From UBA935 sp031555615 (lineage in GTDB: Bacteria > Bacillota > Clostridia > Lachnospirales > Lachnospiraceae): DNA of 64,000 bases. The notes under the pieces were generated by a model that had not been told where the DNA came from, did not search any database, and saw nothing but the letters and a program-made list of their open reading frames with translations. The position numbers and the translations under genes are program-made. Below, piece after piece: positions 8,393 to 18,316 of the stretch; within the stretch, counting starts at the first letter, position 1, and every line of letters starts with the position of its first letter. The stretch spans positions 1 to 64,000 of the forward strand of contig JAVBUF010000043.1 of NCBI GenBank assembly GCA_031555615.1, given 5' to 3'.

Positions 8393-9205
8393 TTATGCTT
8401 TAAACAAAGTTCCGATTTGAATTCCCTCTAAAATATCAGGGATATTGTAGACCCGTTCGCCATTGGCGATTATCATATCAATGCCGGCTTCCGTGGCGAT
8501 TTTGGCCGCAGCCACCTTGGTTACCATACCGCCGGTTCCCACGTTGGACTTAACGCCTTTGGCCATCTCTTCCAATTCTCCGTCAATTTTTTTCACACAA
8601 TTGATGAAAACAGCATTTTCGTTGGTCCGGGGATCGTCGGTGTACATTCCGTTGATGTCGGTAAGGAGGATCAGCAGTTCGGCTCCTACCAATTCCGCAA
8701 CGTAGGCAGACAGGGTATCGTTATCACCGAAATTGTCACTTTGAATCTCATCGGTTGAGATGGCATCGTTTTCATTCATGATGGGGATTACACCCATCTT
8801 TAATAGCTGTTCCAGGGTGCGCTGGGTGTTGGCCCTGGTGGTTTCATTAGTGATAACACTCTTGGTAACCAATATCTGAGCGATGGTCTGGTTATATTCC
8901 GCAAATAGTTTCTGGTATATCATCATCAGCTGGGCCTGCCCCACTGCTGAACAGGCCTGTGTCACTGCCAGTTCCTTCGGGCGTTCCTTGATACCCAATG
9001 CTTTCCGTCCGGCCCCCACGGCACCGGAGGAAACCACGATCACTTCTTTATTGCGGTTTCTGATATCGGTTAATACCCGTACAAACTTTTCCAATTTAAT
9101 TAAATCCACATGACCGGTTTCGGCATGAGTGATGGTAGAGGTTCCGATTTTAACCACCACACGCTTTTTATCTTTAATATAACTTCTGTCGATAATGGTA
9201 TCCAT
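8393..9205 (-). CDS. proB: Glutamate 5-kinase, short form
   Basis: ProB phosphorylates L-glutamate to gamma-glutamyl phosphate, the first committed step of proline synthesis. The amino-acid kinase fold is clear: VVVKIGTSTI near the N-terminus (phosphate loop), VIVVSSGAVGAGRKALG, NENDAISTDEI (glutamate binding) and VGTGGMVTKVAAA near the end. At about 270 residues it lacks the C-terminal PUA domain of the 367-residue Escherichia coli enzyme, as in many Clostridia. No proA follows. The ATG at 9205 is preferred to an upstream GTG at 9256, which has no ribosome site; AGGAAGG precedes the ATG, though with a rather long spacing. Confidence 0.9.
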   Translation of the reverse strand: MDTIIDRSYIKDKKRVVVKIGTSTITHAETGHVDLIKLEKFVRVLTDIRNRNKEVIVVSSGAVGAGRKALGIKERPKELAVTQACSAVGQAQLMMIYQKLFAEYNQTIAQILVTKSVITNETTRANTQRTLEQLLKMGVIPIMNENDAISTDEIQSDNFGDNDTLSAYVAELVGAELLILLTDINGMYTDDPRTNENAVFINCVKKIDGELEEMAKGVKSNVGTGGMVTKVAAAKIATEAGIDMIIANGERVYNIPDILEGIQIGTLFKA

Positions 9206-9333
9206 TTCTTCTGTCCAGCCTTCCTGTTTCTGTCTTTTGCTATTATTCACTTTCACAACTTACTAATATGTAACTACCCCAAATATTTTACCACAACAAA
9301 AATATGTTGCAACTATTATTTAATTTCCTTTTG

Positions 9334-10746
9334 CTATTCATCTTCCGGTATGGCCATTAACGTCCCCGGAAAATTCAAATAACGGATAAACATCTCTTGA
9401 AATCCCGCCTCATCAGCAAGTTCAATATGAACCACCTGTTCCCCATACTGTTCCAGCCTGACCGCAAACTGATGGGAAAGTAAGGCCATGCCTGCTCCGA
9501 TCCCGGCACCGTTGCCGATCAGCCTGATCCGTTCCGGTTCCACCGGCGGCAGCAATCCAATCCTCACTGCACTTTCTTTTCTTATATAATTACCAAAGGC
9601 ACCAGCCAGATATACGGCCTCAAGCTGTTCCGGCAGCAGCTCCAAACAATTCAGCAACATCTCGATTCCGGTTCGGATAGCACTTTTGGCTAACTGAAGC
9701 TGACGAATATCACCGGCTGTCAGGATTACTTCGTTTTCCCCTTCCCATAGGATAAATGCGCTTTGTCCGTTCCGCTCCGCCAGACGGTCTGTCCATCCCC
9801 CGAAAATCCCCTGGTCACAAGCTTCTTCCCGGGTCAAAAGATACCCCGTTTCATCAATGACACCGATTTCCAGTAGTACTGCCAGGGCATCCACCAGACC
9901 GGAACCGCAGATTCCAATGGGTACTGTTTCCCCAATGATATCCAGCTGTAATTCCCCGCCTGCCACCCTGACTCCTTCAATGGCCCCTGCCGTTCCGCGC
10001 ATTCCCTGAAACACAGCCGCCCCCTCCAGGGCTGGGCCGGCAGCCGCGGAACAGGTGTATGCCATGCCTGATGCCAGGGCAATCATTTCTCCATTGGTTC
10101 CAAGGTCCAGAATTAAAATCTTTTTTTGACTGGTGATTTTCTGTACATATCCATATACTGCCGCCATATCCGAGCCAACATGACCGGAAATATTGGGCAA
10201 AATACACACCTCACATTCAGCCCCCTTCACCAGTCCCAGTTCACTGCCTTTGCGCCTTTGAATCCCTTCATATGCCGCCATGAAAGGAGCACGGGCCAAG
10301 CCTGCCGGAGATATTCCTAAAAGCAAATGGCACATCGTCGTATTTCCCACAACCGCAATCCGTTCACAAACCGCCTCATCCAGCAGTTCTTCCATAATAC
10401 TGTTTAAACAAGCCACGATCAACTGCTGCAATTGCCGAAGGTTTTCTTCTTTTTCCAAAGCAAAAGAAATCCGGCTGATAACATCCCCGCCACAGACAGA
10501 TTGGGGATTGGCTTTCGCCAGTGTCTGCAGCAGTTTCCCCTCCTTAAGATCAAAAAGAAGTCCGGCTACTGTTGTTGTTCCGATATCAAAAGCAATCCCC
10601 AGCCCTTTACCACCCGGTTCGGCTTGAAATCCTGCGGGAAACGTAAACGAATTACTTTTATTGGTGACCGGCATCACTCCTGCTGCCGCACACCCGTCGC
10701 AAGCGGCCTTGCGGCAACCTGCACAATACTTTTTAAAATTCTGCAT
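9334..10746 (-). CDS. RACo-like ASKHA domain protein (DUF4445) with N-terminal Cys cluster
   Basis: The 470-residue protein matches the C-terminal part of RACo-type reductive activators of corrinoid proteins: an ASKHA ATPase fold with GIAFDIGTTTVAG near residue 50, ILDLGTNGEM, GPALEGA and PIGICGSGLVDA. Classical RACo proteins carry an N-terminal [2Fe-2S] ferredoxin domain, which is absent. Instead the first 20 residues hold C8-x2-C-x4-C-x2-C19, a tight four-cysteine cluster that could bind a metal or Fe-S cluster. No methyltransferase or corrinoid protein is adjacent, so the partner is unknown. The start at 10746 is supported by GAGG eight bases upstream; the longer reading frame has no such site. 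Confidence 0.82.
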   Translation of the reverse strand: MQNFKKYCAGCRKAACDGCAAAGVMPVTNKSNSFTFPAGFQAEPGGKGLGIAFDIGTTTVAGLLFDLKEGKLLQTLAKANPQSVCGGDVISRISFALEKEENLRQLQQLIVACLNSIMEELLDEAVCERIAVVGNTTMCHLLLGISPAGLARAPFMAAYEGIQRRKGSELGLVKGAECEVCILPNISGHVGSDMAAVYGYVQKITSQKKILILDLGTNGEMIALASGMAYTCSAAAGPALEGAAVFQGMRGTAGAIEGVRVAGGELQLDIIGETVPIGICGSGLVDALAVLLEIGVIDETGYLLTREEACDQGIFGGWTDRLAERNGQSAFILWEGENEVILTAGDIRQLQLAKSAIRTGIEMLLNCLELLPEQLEAVYLAGAFGNYIRKESAVRIGLLPPVEPERIRLIGNGAGIGAGMALLSHQFAVRLEQYGEQVVHIELADEAGFQEMFIRYLNFPGTLMAIPEDE

Positions 10747-10867
10747 CCTAGTAACCTCTAAAGATTTTATTGTATATCGCCAATCTTTCATGTATGATAT
10801 ATCATATCATACTAAAAATGAACCAACAAGTTTGTTAAAAAGTGAACTTTTATGAAAAGAGGATTTT

Positions 10868-11746
10868 ATGTGGATTGCTGATGAGTGGAAAGATTACGAA
10901 GTACTGGAGACTGCCGGCGGCGAAAAACTGGAGCGATGGGGCGATTATCTCCTGGTCCGGCCGGACCCGCAGGTACTTTGGAATACACCGAAAATACATA
11001 AAGGATGGAAGCATAAAAATGCACATTATCACCGCAGTGCCAAGGGCGGCGGAGAATGGGAATTTTTTAATTTGCCTAATGAATGGAGTATCAAATATAA
11101 AGAGCTGACCTTTCGTCTAAAGCCTTTTAGCTTTAAGCATACCGGCATATTTCCCGAGCAGGCCGTAAACTGGGACTGGTGTGCCCGCAAAATCAGAGAA
11201 GCCGGGCGTCCCTTAAAAGTCCTGAACCTCTTTGCCTATACCGGCGGTGCCACCCTGTCCGCTGCCAGGGCCGGCGCTGAGGTTACCCATGTGGATGCCT
11301 CCAAAGGAATGGTGGGATGGGCCAAAGAAAATGCTGCCGCCTCCGGACTGGAAAATGCCCCCATCCGCTGGCTGGTAGATGACTGCATAAAATTTGTGGA
11401 ACGGGAAATCCGCCGGGGCAATACTTATGACGGTATTATTATGGATCCCCCTTCCTATGGCCGGGGACCTAAGGGGGAAATCTGGAAAATAGATGAAAGT
11501 ATTTTTCCTTTTATAGAATTAACTGCCAAAATCCTCTCTCAGGATGCGGTTTTCTTTTTGATCAATTCCTATACCACCGGATTGCAGCCTGCCGCCCTTT
11601 CCTATATGATGAACCGGGCCCTGGTACCGCATTTTGGGGGCCGGGTAGAATCTGCGGAAATCGGTCTGCCGGTTGCCACCGATGGTCTGGTGCTTCCCTG
11701 CGGGGCGTCAGGAAGATGGGAACGGGATTTTTCTGATATCCATTAG
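10868..11746 (+). CDS. Class I SAM-dependent RNA methyltransferase
   Basis: This 292-residue enzyme has a Rossmann SAM-binding domain with VLNLFAYTGGATLSAARAGA (motif I, about residues 118-137), THVDASKG and the catalytic-type motif IIMDPPSYGRGPKG near residue 195. The layout fits the RlmI/RlmK-like group of 23S rRNA methyltransferases, but there is no N-terminal PUA domain, and the exact substrate cannot be read from the sequence. An AGAGGA site lies just upstream of the ATG. The last 4 bases overlap the convergent DUF2752 gene. Confidence 0.85.
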   Translation: MWIADEWKDYEVLETAGGEKLERWGDYLLVRPDPQVLWNTPKIHKGWKHKNAHYHRSAKGGGEWEFFNLPNEWSIKYKELTFRLKPFSFKHTGIFPEQAVNWDWCARKIREAGRPLKVLNLFAYTGGATLSAARAGAEVTHVDASKGMVGWAKENAAASGLENAPIRWLVDDCIKFVEREIRRGNTYDGIIMDPPSYGRGPKGEIWKIDESIFPFIELTAKILSQDAVFFLINSYTTGLQPAALSYMMNRALVPHFGGRVESAEIGLPVATDGLVLPCGASGRWERDFSDIH

Positions 11747-12201
11747 AAAAACACCTGTCTGACGAAATCGTCGTACCCGGGTATCCGCTGCTCCAGCAAG
11801 TTCCCTCTGGTATAAACATAAGGCACGCGGTCCGGGAAATACAGGTACATTCTGATAAAATAAGCCAAAAGCAGTAAAACGAAAACAAGGATAATCCCAA
11901 CCACAAATCCTTTCACCGGTACTCCTTTTATATACCTGCAAAAAAAGCAGTAGCCCGCGAACAGAACAATTACAAAAGCAGTCGGATTCATATAAAAGGC
12001 ACGAGCAAACTGACCGGTTAATATAAACCACACCGCTCTTGTCATACCGCATCCCGCACAGGGAAAGCCGGTGGTTAGAATAAGGGGACAGGATGCCGGC
12101 AGTAAAATGTGCATCAGCACATAATAAACAGCCAAAGCAACTGCACACCATATATATTTTTTTATATCCCTCCAAATTCTTACCGCGATTGTCCTTATCA
12201 T
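11743..12201 (-). CDS. DUF2752 membrane protein
   Basis: The 152-residue membrane protein has the DUF2752 signature: a Cys-Pro pair, then TGFPCAGCGMTRA at about residues 44-56, flanked by three or four hydrophobic helices. The conserved cysteines are intact, and the family's function is not established. It starts 5 bases after the hybrid kinase stop codon, so it is the last gene of the solute-binding protein/kinase operon. Its 3' end overlaps the convergent methyltransferase gene by 4 bases. Confidence 0.85.
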   Translation of the reverse strand: MIRTIAVRIWRDIKKYIWCAVALAVYYVLMHILLPASCPLILTTGFPCAGCGMTRAVWFILTGQFARAFYMNPTAFVIVLFAGYCFFCRYIKGVPVKGFVVGIILVFVLLLLAYFIRMYLYFPDRVPYVYTRGNLLEQRIPGYDDFVRQVFF

Positions 12202-12206
12202 CTCAG

Positions 12207-15200
12207 TTACTTTTCGTTTTGCCTCTCTATAAATATTTTTTTAATTGTTTCGGTCAGCTGCTGTATATCGATGGGTTTGGCCAAATGACCGTTCATTCCG
12301 CATTCGATGGATTTTTTCATATCTTCATCAAAGGCATTGGCCGTCATGGCAATAATGGGAACATTTTCCATATCATTACGTTCCATTTGTCTGATTCTTT
12401 TCGTCGCTTCCAGACCATCCATTACCGGCATCCGGATATCCATTAAAATAACATCATAATATCCCGGCGAACTGGCTGCGTATTTATCTACTGCTTCCTG
12501 ACCGTCTAATGCAACGTCCACAATAAAACCCTGCATTTCCATTAATGTTTGCGCAATCTCCACATTCAGACTGTTATCTTCCACCAACAGGACGCGGCTG
12601 CCTTTCAAACTGCTGTCTTCCAGCAGATCGATATCCATGGATTTCTTTTTTTCCGCTTCTCCGATTTCCATAAGCAGCGTAAAATAAAAATCACTTCCCT
12701 GATCCGGCTGGCTGTCCAGTTCGATCTTACCACCCATCATATGAATCAGATGGCTGCTGATGGAAAGCCCAAGCCCGGTACCGGCGTATTCCCTTTTACC
12801 GATATTTTCCACCTGCTCAAAAGAAAGGAAAATCCGCTCTTTATTCTCGGCACTGACACCGATTCCATCATCACGAACGGAAAATTTCACCCGGGTCTGC
12901 CGTTCATCCAGTATCGTCTGTTCTATCGAAAGAACGATATTACCTTCAGCCGGTGTAAATTTTACTGCATTTCCCAACAAATTGACCAGTACCTGGCTTA
13001 ACCGGAGTTCGTCCCCCAAAACCCATTCATTGACAATCTGCTTTTCAACACGATAGTAAATATTCTTGCTTTCCGCCTGCGGCAGAATCATATTTTCAAT
13101 CCCGCTAATCATTTCATTAAGATTCAGGTTTTTTACATCCAGCTTCATCTTTCCGCTTTCAATTTTGGACATATCCAAAATATGATTGATCAGCCCCAGT
13201 AAGTAATAGGACGATTGGGAAATCTTAGTTAAACATTCTTCAACCTTATCTTCCTTCTCTTTTTCCAGCAGCGCAATGGTGGTCATTCCGATTATGGCAT
13301 TCATTGGCGTGCGGATCTCATGGGACATGCGGGAAAGAAAATCACTTTTTGCCTGACTGGCCAAATCATGTTTTTCCCGATTAATATTGGACTCAATAAT
13401 CTTTACTATTTCCTGAATATCATTTTTGTCCCGTTCACCCCATTTTTCTGACCCGCCGGTCTGCTGCACAAAGCTTACGGAACCAATATAGCACTCCCTG
13501 TCATACATCGGAACACTAATCCCCTCCGCATAATTGGAAACAAACAGAACTTTCCGCTGCAAAGGTAATAATTCTTCCAGTTCCAAAAATTTATTGGTTC
13601 TGTCACTGATACTCTCTATTAATTCATCAAACTCACCGGATGAAAAATATCTTATTTCACTTAAATCCTCGCTGCCGCTTTCTGCCTGCCACCAATAATT
13701 CAGATAAGCCGCATGGAAATCCCAGTCAATTATTACTACCCTGATAGCTTCCGCCGAAAAATAATTGCCCAGCTTGGTCAGCATGACTGCCATTACATTG
13801 CTGAAATCTCCGCCTTTATCAAAAAAATTAAAAACCTGAGAAATAATATTGGGCTTTCCGGAATAAGAAATTCTTGCAATTCCATTGATTTCCCGTTCCT
13901 GATTCAGCTGCTCAAAAGAGGAAATATTACTTCCCTTTTCTTTTTTTACAAGAAACAGTTCCTTTTTTACCTGGGTTAGCAGTTGTTCATAGGAGAAATT
14001 TTCTCCCGCCACTTCCCGAACTCCTGCTGACAACTCGATACATAACGTGCTATTTGGATATAATCCCTTTGCCTTTTCCTGTATCACGGTAATGAAATCC
14101 CAGGTGTCACTTAAGCTAAATCCACTAAACCAGAGTAAAATTTCATCTCCGCCGATGCGTATCCCGACGATATCTTCATTTATCATATTTCTGATGATTT
14201 TCCCGATTTCTTCTAGTATGGAATCTCCTAAAATCATTCCATACTCTTCATTAATCGCACGAAAACCATCTATATCCAGTAATGCCAGACATCCTTTGTT
14301 ATAATATTTCAATTCCGATTCAATTAACTTCTTTCCTGCTTCTTTTTTCAAAAGACCGGTAATCAAATCCTGACGCTGCTCCTCTAATTGGCGCAGCTCA
14401 TTCAATTTTTCCTGATTAATATTTTTAATACTGCCGATAATCTTAGACCGGACGCCGTCCGCATCTTTGATTATGGTGCCTTTCATTTCTATCCACTCAA
14501 AATCAGCCTCTTTTTTCAGCTTGACCTGCAGCACTGCTTTAACTTCATTTCCCCCACTCTTAACAACATCGGATACCATTCGGCGATGTTCAGGCTGGAT
14601 TGCCTGCAGAATTTCCTCCCGGCCTATCTGACGATAGATACTCTGCTCCGATTCACCTGACTGTTCCGAGTTAAAGCTGATTAATTCTAATTCCGCTTTT
14701 TTTATATCATAAGTAAATAAAACATCGGTACTGCTTCGCAGGGCAATCCGATACCGTTCTTTTTCCTCCAGCAGTTTATATTCATTTTCCTTCTGTTTTT
14801 CGGTGAGATTATGTACCACATCATACAGTTCATCCACTTCCCGGATATTGGATATTTTATATTCGGTCAATTGATTATCCGAACTGGTTCGAATGGATTC
14901 TGCCAGCTTTCTGATGGGAGATGTTATATGAGTTGCAATAAAATATATAGCTATACAGCTGAAAAGAAAAGCAATTAAAATGCCTGTTAATAAATTAAAC
15001 GTTATTTTGTCACTAAATCCAAACAGACTTTCATGCTCCTTGATTCCCACAAGTGCCCATACTTCATTCTCAAAAGGAGTATTGCTATTGTACAAATGCA
15101 ATTCACTTACCGACACATAAATAGGATCGGTAACACTGGTAATATCCTCCACTTGATAGAGATCATTATACTCTGTTTCATCAATGGTTATCGCCTTGCT

Positions 15201-16121
15201 CACATTGCTCATGCGTTCTGCCAGAACTCCGGAATATACCAGGGGCATCAATTGTCCGCTTTCCGCATCATATCGGGCCAGCATATAACTGCTATTATCA
15301 TTACTGGATGTGTTTTGGGCGGATATTTGTTTCAGGAAATAATTGCGGGAAACTTCAATTCCCATAACACCATATATCTGGCCTTCATATACCAGAGGAA
15401 TGCTGTAGGTAATAATCTGATAAGAATCTTTTTCAGTGCCCCGGGTAAGCAAAAAGGGCTCACTCCAATAAGCCAGATTTTTGTAAGAAGCCTCCGGATT
15501 CTCCTGAGCCGCCTGATATGGCCGGTAAAAAAAGTTATCTCTTTCTTTTACACCCGGTTCCGCAAAGTGAAAATCAGTGGTCCACAAATAATCTAAAGGA
15601 ATCCCTAATTCATGGGCAAATTCGCTGTTTCCCCGTTCCATTAATACATCAGAATAGCCGCCTGGATTACTGAGGGGATCAATATCCCTGAAGTAAACCC
15701 CATTGTACATGTCCTCTTCTGCTCCGGCCTTGGGATTTCCCACAATCATAAAGCTTCCGGTTACAGCATTCTTTCTAAGCATATACAGACACGGCGACAG
15801 CATCTCATGTAAAAGCTCGCTTTGCAGCTTATCATTATCCATGAACTCCTGAATACTGATTTCCTCCCGCTGCAAAATAGCTTTCAAATTAGCATCCATC
15901 TGTTCTTTCTCTTCTTTGATATTAGACCATTGCTGAACCATATTGTTTTCAATCAGGATCTTCCGGCTTTCAACAGCCTGACTTAATATGTCTACCGAAT
16001 TTCGAGCCAACAGGCTTGTGCTCCCGCCCAAAATCACCGTACCATAAGTAATCAGCGCCTGCACCAGCATAACCAAAATCAGCGGTATAATAAACATTTT
16101 TAAGATTGTTCTTTTTTTCAA
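12207..16121 (-). CDS. Hybrid sensor histidine kinase with Cache, PAS, GGDEF-like, GAF-like, kinase and receiver domains
   Basis: This is a 1304-residue membrane sensor. In order: membrane helix (8-30), extracytoplasmic dCache-type sensor (about 35-370), membrane helix (375-397), HAMP (about 398-445), PAS (455-565), a GGDEF-like domain (575-740, motif GGDEI at 657-661), a GAF-like domain (about 750-910), HisKA with phospho-acceptor His934 in MSHEIRTP, an ATPase domain (N-box near 1047, DDGIG near 1084, GTGLGLS near 1115) and a receiver with Asp1228. Kinase and receiver residues are intact; the GGDEF domain ends in Ile and lacks other conserved residues, so it is probably a regulatory relic. 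Translation begins at a TTG with AAGGAG upstream. It lies 35 bases after a solute-binding lipoprotein gene, which I infer presents the ligand. No separate output protein is adjacent. Confidence 0.9.
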   Translation of the reverse strand: MKKRTILKMFIIPLILVMLVQALITYGTVILGGSTSLLARNSVDILSQAVESRKILIENNMVQQWSNIKEEKEQMDANLKAILQREEISIQEFMDNDKLQSELLHEMLSPCLYMLRKNAVTGSFMIVGNPKAGAEEDMYNGVYFRDIDPLSNPGGYSDVLMERGNSEFAHELGIPLDYLWTTDFHFAEPGVKERDNFFYRPYQAAQENPEASYKNLAYWSEPFLLTRGTEKDSYQIITYSIPLVYEGQIYGVMGIEVSRNYFLKQISAQNTSSNDNSSYMLARYDAESGQLMPLVYSGVLAERMSNVSKAITIDETEYNDLYQVEDITSVTDPIYVSVSELHLYNSNTPFENEVWALVGIKEHESLFGFSDKITFNLLTGILIAFLFSCIAIYFIATHITSPIRKLAESIRTSSDNQLTEYKISNIREVDELYDVVHNLTEKQKENEYKLLEEKERYRIALRSSTDVLFTYDIKKAELELISFNSEQSGESEQSIYRQIGREEILQAIQPEHRRMVSDVVKSGGNEVKAVLQVKLKKEADFEWIEMKGTIIKDADGVRSKIIGSIKNINQEKLNELRQLEEQRQDLITGLLKKEAGKKLIESELKYYNKGCLALLDIDGFRAINEEYGMILGDSILEEIGKIIRNMINEDIVGIRIGGDEILLWFSGFSLSDTWDFITVIQEKAKGLYPNSTLCIELSAGVREVAGENFSYEQLLTQVKKELFLVKKEKGSNISSFEQLNQEREINGIARISYSGKPNIISQVFNFFDKGGDFSNVMAVMLTKLGNYFSAEAIRVVIIDWDFHAAYLNYWWQAESGSEDLSEIRYFSSGEFDELIESISDRTNKFLELEELLPLQRKVLFVSNYAEGISVPMYDRECYIGSVSFVQQTGGSEKWGERDKNDIQEIVKIIESNINREKHDLASQAKSDFLSRMSHEIRTPMNAIIGMTTIALLEKEKEDKVEECLTKISQSSYYLLGLINHILDMSKIESGKMKLDVKNLNLNEMISGIENMILPQAESKNIYYRVEKQIVNEWVLGDELRLSQVLVNLLGNAVKFTPAEGNIVLSIEQTILDERQTRVKFSVRDDGIGVSAENKERIFLSFEQVENIGKREYAGTGLGLSISSHLIHMMGGKIELDSQPDQGSDFYFTLLMEIGEAEKKKSMDIDLLEDSSLKGSRVLLVEDNSLNVEIAQTLMEMQGFIVDVALDGQEAVDKYAASSPGYYDVILMDIRMPVMDGLEATKRIRQMERNDMENVPIIAMTANAFDEDMKKSIECGMNGHLAKPIDIQQLTETIKKIFIERQNEK

Positions 16122-16156
16122 TTTTAAACAAACTCCTTAAAAATAACAGATTTACA

Positions 16157-17620
16157 TTACTTATTTCCTTCTACAGCCGTCTCCAATGCCGCACAAAACG
16201 ATTGATACCATTCTTCAAATGCAGCCTCAGTAAGCAAATCAGCTGCTGCTTCTTCCAGGTTCATTCCTCCGGCAATTCGTTCTGCGACGATTTCTCTGTC
16301 AGCCCCAGCCTTGTCTTGCAAATGATATTCCAATACTTTTCTGGCCGCACTTCCGCCGTCAAAGGCTTTATTTGTATACAGCGTGCATTCCTTGGCATCT
16401 TCAATAGCTGTGACTATCGTATCATATGTTTTAGACGATACCGTTAACCCTCTTTCAGCAATTACCGCATCCATGCTGGCTTTACTATAAGCACTTTTAA
16501 TGACCGGAAGATAACCGGATGCACAGCCAAAGGCGATATTTTGTTCTTTCCGGGTAAACCATTTCAGGAAAACCACTGATGCATACTCTTCTTCCGGAGT
16601 TGCTTTGGTAACAACCATGCCGGCCCCCTGCTGTACAGCGTAATTAGCACCGTCAGCAAAAAGCGGATCCGGTATTACGATATAATCAATGGCATAATTT
16701 TCTTCACCTTTTTCTACTTCATCCGGAAAATACATGGATGAAGTGGTGGAACCTGTAAAGGCAATAATCTCACCGATCTTCAGATCATCTGAGCGGAACC
16801 GGCCAAAAGACTTAAAATATCCTTTAATATAAGGTGTATAATAATAGTCCCAGATACGCTTCATCACTTCTTTATCGGCATGCAGGGTCACCTTTTGGTT
16901 ATGTACTTCAAAAATCTCTGTTCCCAACTGCATCGAGCCTGCTACGAACAAATTGGCAACCGCATCCCTGCCGTAAAAAGCCTGGCCGTCCTCAGCAATA
17001 TCAGGGGTCATGGCATCCGTCCACTGGTAATAACGCTCTGCCGCATCCGCCAGACCTTCCTTGGTCTCAAGAAGAGACAATTCCGCGCCTGTTTCAGCAG
17101 CAAACTTATCCCAGTCAGTTTTATTTATCATCAGTATTTCAGTTGATTTTGCAACGGGGAAAATCCGCAGTTCATCGTTACTGCCGATTCTTCCTTCTTC
17201 CATGTATGAATCTACATATTCAGCCTGTTCTTCTGCCGTCATATATTGTCCAATATCGGCCAGATATCCCATTTTATCGATTTCATATGCGGTATCGGCA
17301 TAGGATGAAAAAATATTGGGAACTGCCTCGCTGCCTACTTCCTTATTAATAGAAGCCCGGACATTGACCTCCAGATCATTCACATCCCCCTGGCTGTGTC
17401 CGACGACATAAATCCCTTTTTCTTTTCCTTCCGTATCATTAAACTCTGCAACCAATTCATCAAATGCGGCCTGCTGGGCACCATTATAATAATGCCAGAT
17501 ACTGATGGATACCGGGTGTTTGGGGTCCAGTTTTACCTTTGTCCCCTGGCCGTTGCCTGCGCATGCACAGATACAAACTGACACTGTCAGCATTATCGCT
17601 GCCAATATTCTTTTTTTCAT
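16157..17620 (-). CDS. Extracellular solute-binding lipoprotein (family 1), orphan, linked to the hybrid kinase
   Basis: The 487-residue protein has a lipoprotein signal peptide (lipobox ICAC, mature Cys near residue 20) and the fold of family 1 sugar-type binding proteins: ISIWHYYNGAQQAAFDELVAEFN after the signal and a late EEEYASVVFLKWFT segment. Such proteins normally feed an ABC importer, but no permease or ATPase gene is nearby. It is followed 35 bases later by the hybrid histidine kinase, so I infer that it works as the ligand-loaded periplasm-side subunit of the sensor, as known for other binding-protein-dependent kinases. GAGAGG lies 7 bases before the ATG. Confidence 0.85.
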   Translation of the reverse strand: MKKRILAAIMLTVSVCICACAGNGQGTKVKLDPKHPVSISIWHYYNGAQQAAFDELVAEFNDTEGKEKGIYVVGHSQGDVNDLEVNVRASINKEVGSEAVPNIFSSYADTAYEIDKMGYLADIGQYMTAEEQAEYVDSYMEEGRIGSNDELRIFPVAKSTEILMINKTDWDKFAAETGAELSLLETKEGLADAAERYYQWTDAMTPDIAEDGQAFYGRDAVANLFVAGSMQLGTEIFEVHNQKVTLHADKEVMKRIWDYYYTPYIKGYFKSFGRFRSDDLKIGEIIAFTGSTTSSMYFPDEVEKGEENYAIDYIVIPDPLFADGANYAVQQGAGMVVTKATPEEEYASVVFLKWFTRKEQNIAFGCASGYLPVIKSAYSKASMDAVIAERGLTVSSKTYDTIVTAIEDAKECTLYTNKAFDGGSAARKVLEYHLQDKAGADREIVAERIAGGMNLEEAAADLLTEAAFEEWYQSFCAALETAVEGNK

Positions 17621-17678
17621 AATCTATCCTCTCCATATTTCCGTAATCTTCATATAATATAACATAAAAGAAATTTAT

Positions 17679-18284
17679 TTACCACATATTTACTGAAACC
17701 AAAGCGCCGCCCGCGAAAGACGTCTGCTGCCAGCGTCTTAAGTCTATTTCCTTTCGAATTCCCTGATCAGAGATCACCACCAGCTTTTCATCCGGCTTAT
17801 AATTGACAATCGTTACCCAGTGCCAGCTGTCCAGATTTGACAAGGCACCCCTGGAGTAATTCAAAAAAGCCACGGGTAAGTTTAGCTGCAAAGATTCCAA
17901 AATAAATCTTTCTATATTTTCATAATCAGGTCTCCGAAAAGGCCGTATGGGAATCCGCAAAATCTTGCTGACTGTTGAAATCCCTTTTGCTTCGGCATAA
18001 CGGGACATTCCTCTGGCAAAAACCTGTGGATTTTTAACACCGCCGATACCTGGTTTAACAAAAGCAAACATATCATTCATCAATTGCAGGCATTCCTGTT
18101 TACTGCCGGCATCGATGGGATAAAGCCTGGATAACTCATTCCCTCTTCGGGCAAAGTACCAGACAATATTAGACGCTGCTGTCGGTCCGCAGCCTGACAT
18201 CCGCCGCCATTTGTCTTGGTACCAGTTCTGATTGCCACCAAAAAAGACTGTTTTTTCCATATTTATCTCAAATGATTTTTCCAT
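17679..18284 (-). CDS. Papain-like (peptidase C39-type fold) protein, cytoplasmic
   Basis: The 201-residue protein looks like a stand-alone cysteine-peptidase-fold domain: GCGPTAASN with Cys32, DSWHWVTIVNY with His155 and ISDQG with Asp173 form a plausible Cys-His-Asp triad. No signal peptide is seen, unlike secreted C39-like domains of Bacillota. Substrate unknown; it could be a peptidase, an amidase or an inactive binding domain. The start at 18284 is chosen because AAGG lies 7 bases upstream; the longer frame overlaps the NUDIX gene. It follows the NUDIX gene by 32 bases and is likely co-transcribed with it. Confidence 0.65.
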   Translation of the reverse strand: MEKSFEINMEKTVFFGGNQNWYQDKWRRMSGCGPTAASNIVWYFARRGNELSRLYPIDAGSKQECLQLMNDMFAFVKPGIGGVKNPQVFARGMSRYAEAKGISTVSKILRIPIRPFRRPDYENIERFILESLQLNLPVAFLNYSRGALSNLDSWHWVTIVNYKPDEKLVVISDQGIRKEIDLRRWQQTSFAGGALVSVNMW

Positions 18285-18316
18285 CTGATATCCTTCTTTC
18301 ATTTTCTCTGCTTTTA

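Noticed and set aside
8393..9205. Truncated proB pseudogene
   Set aside because: The kinase domain is complete; absence of the PUA domain is normal in many Bacillota.
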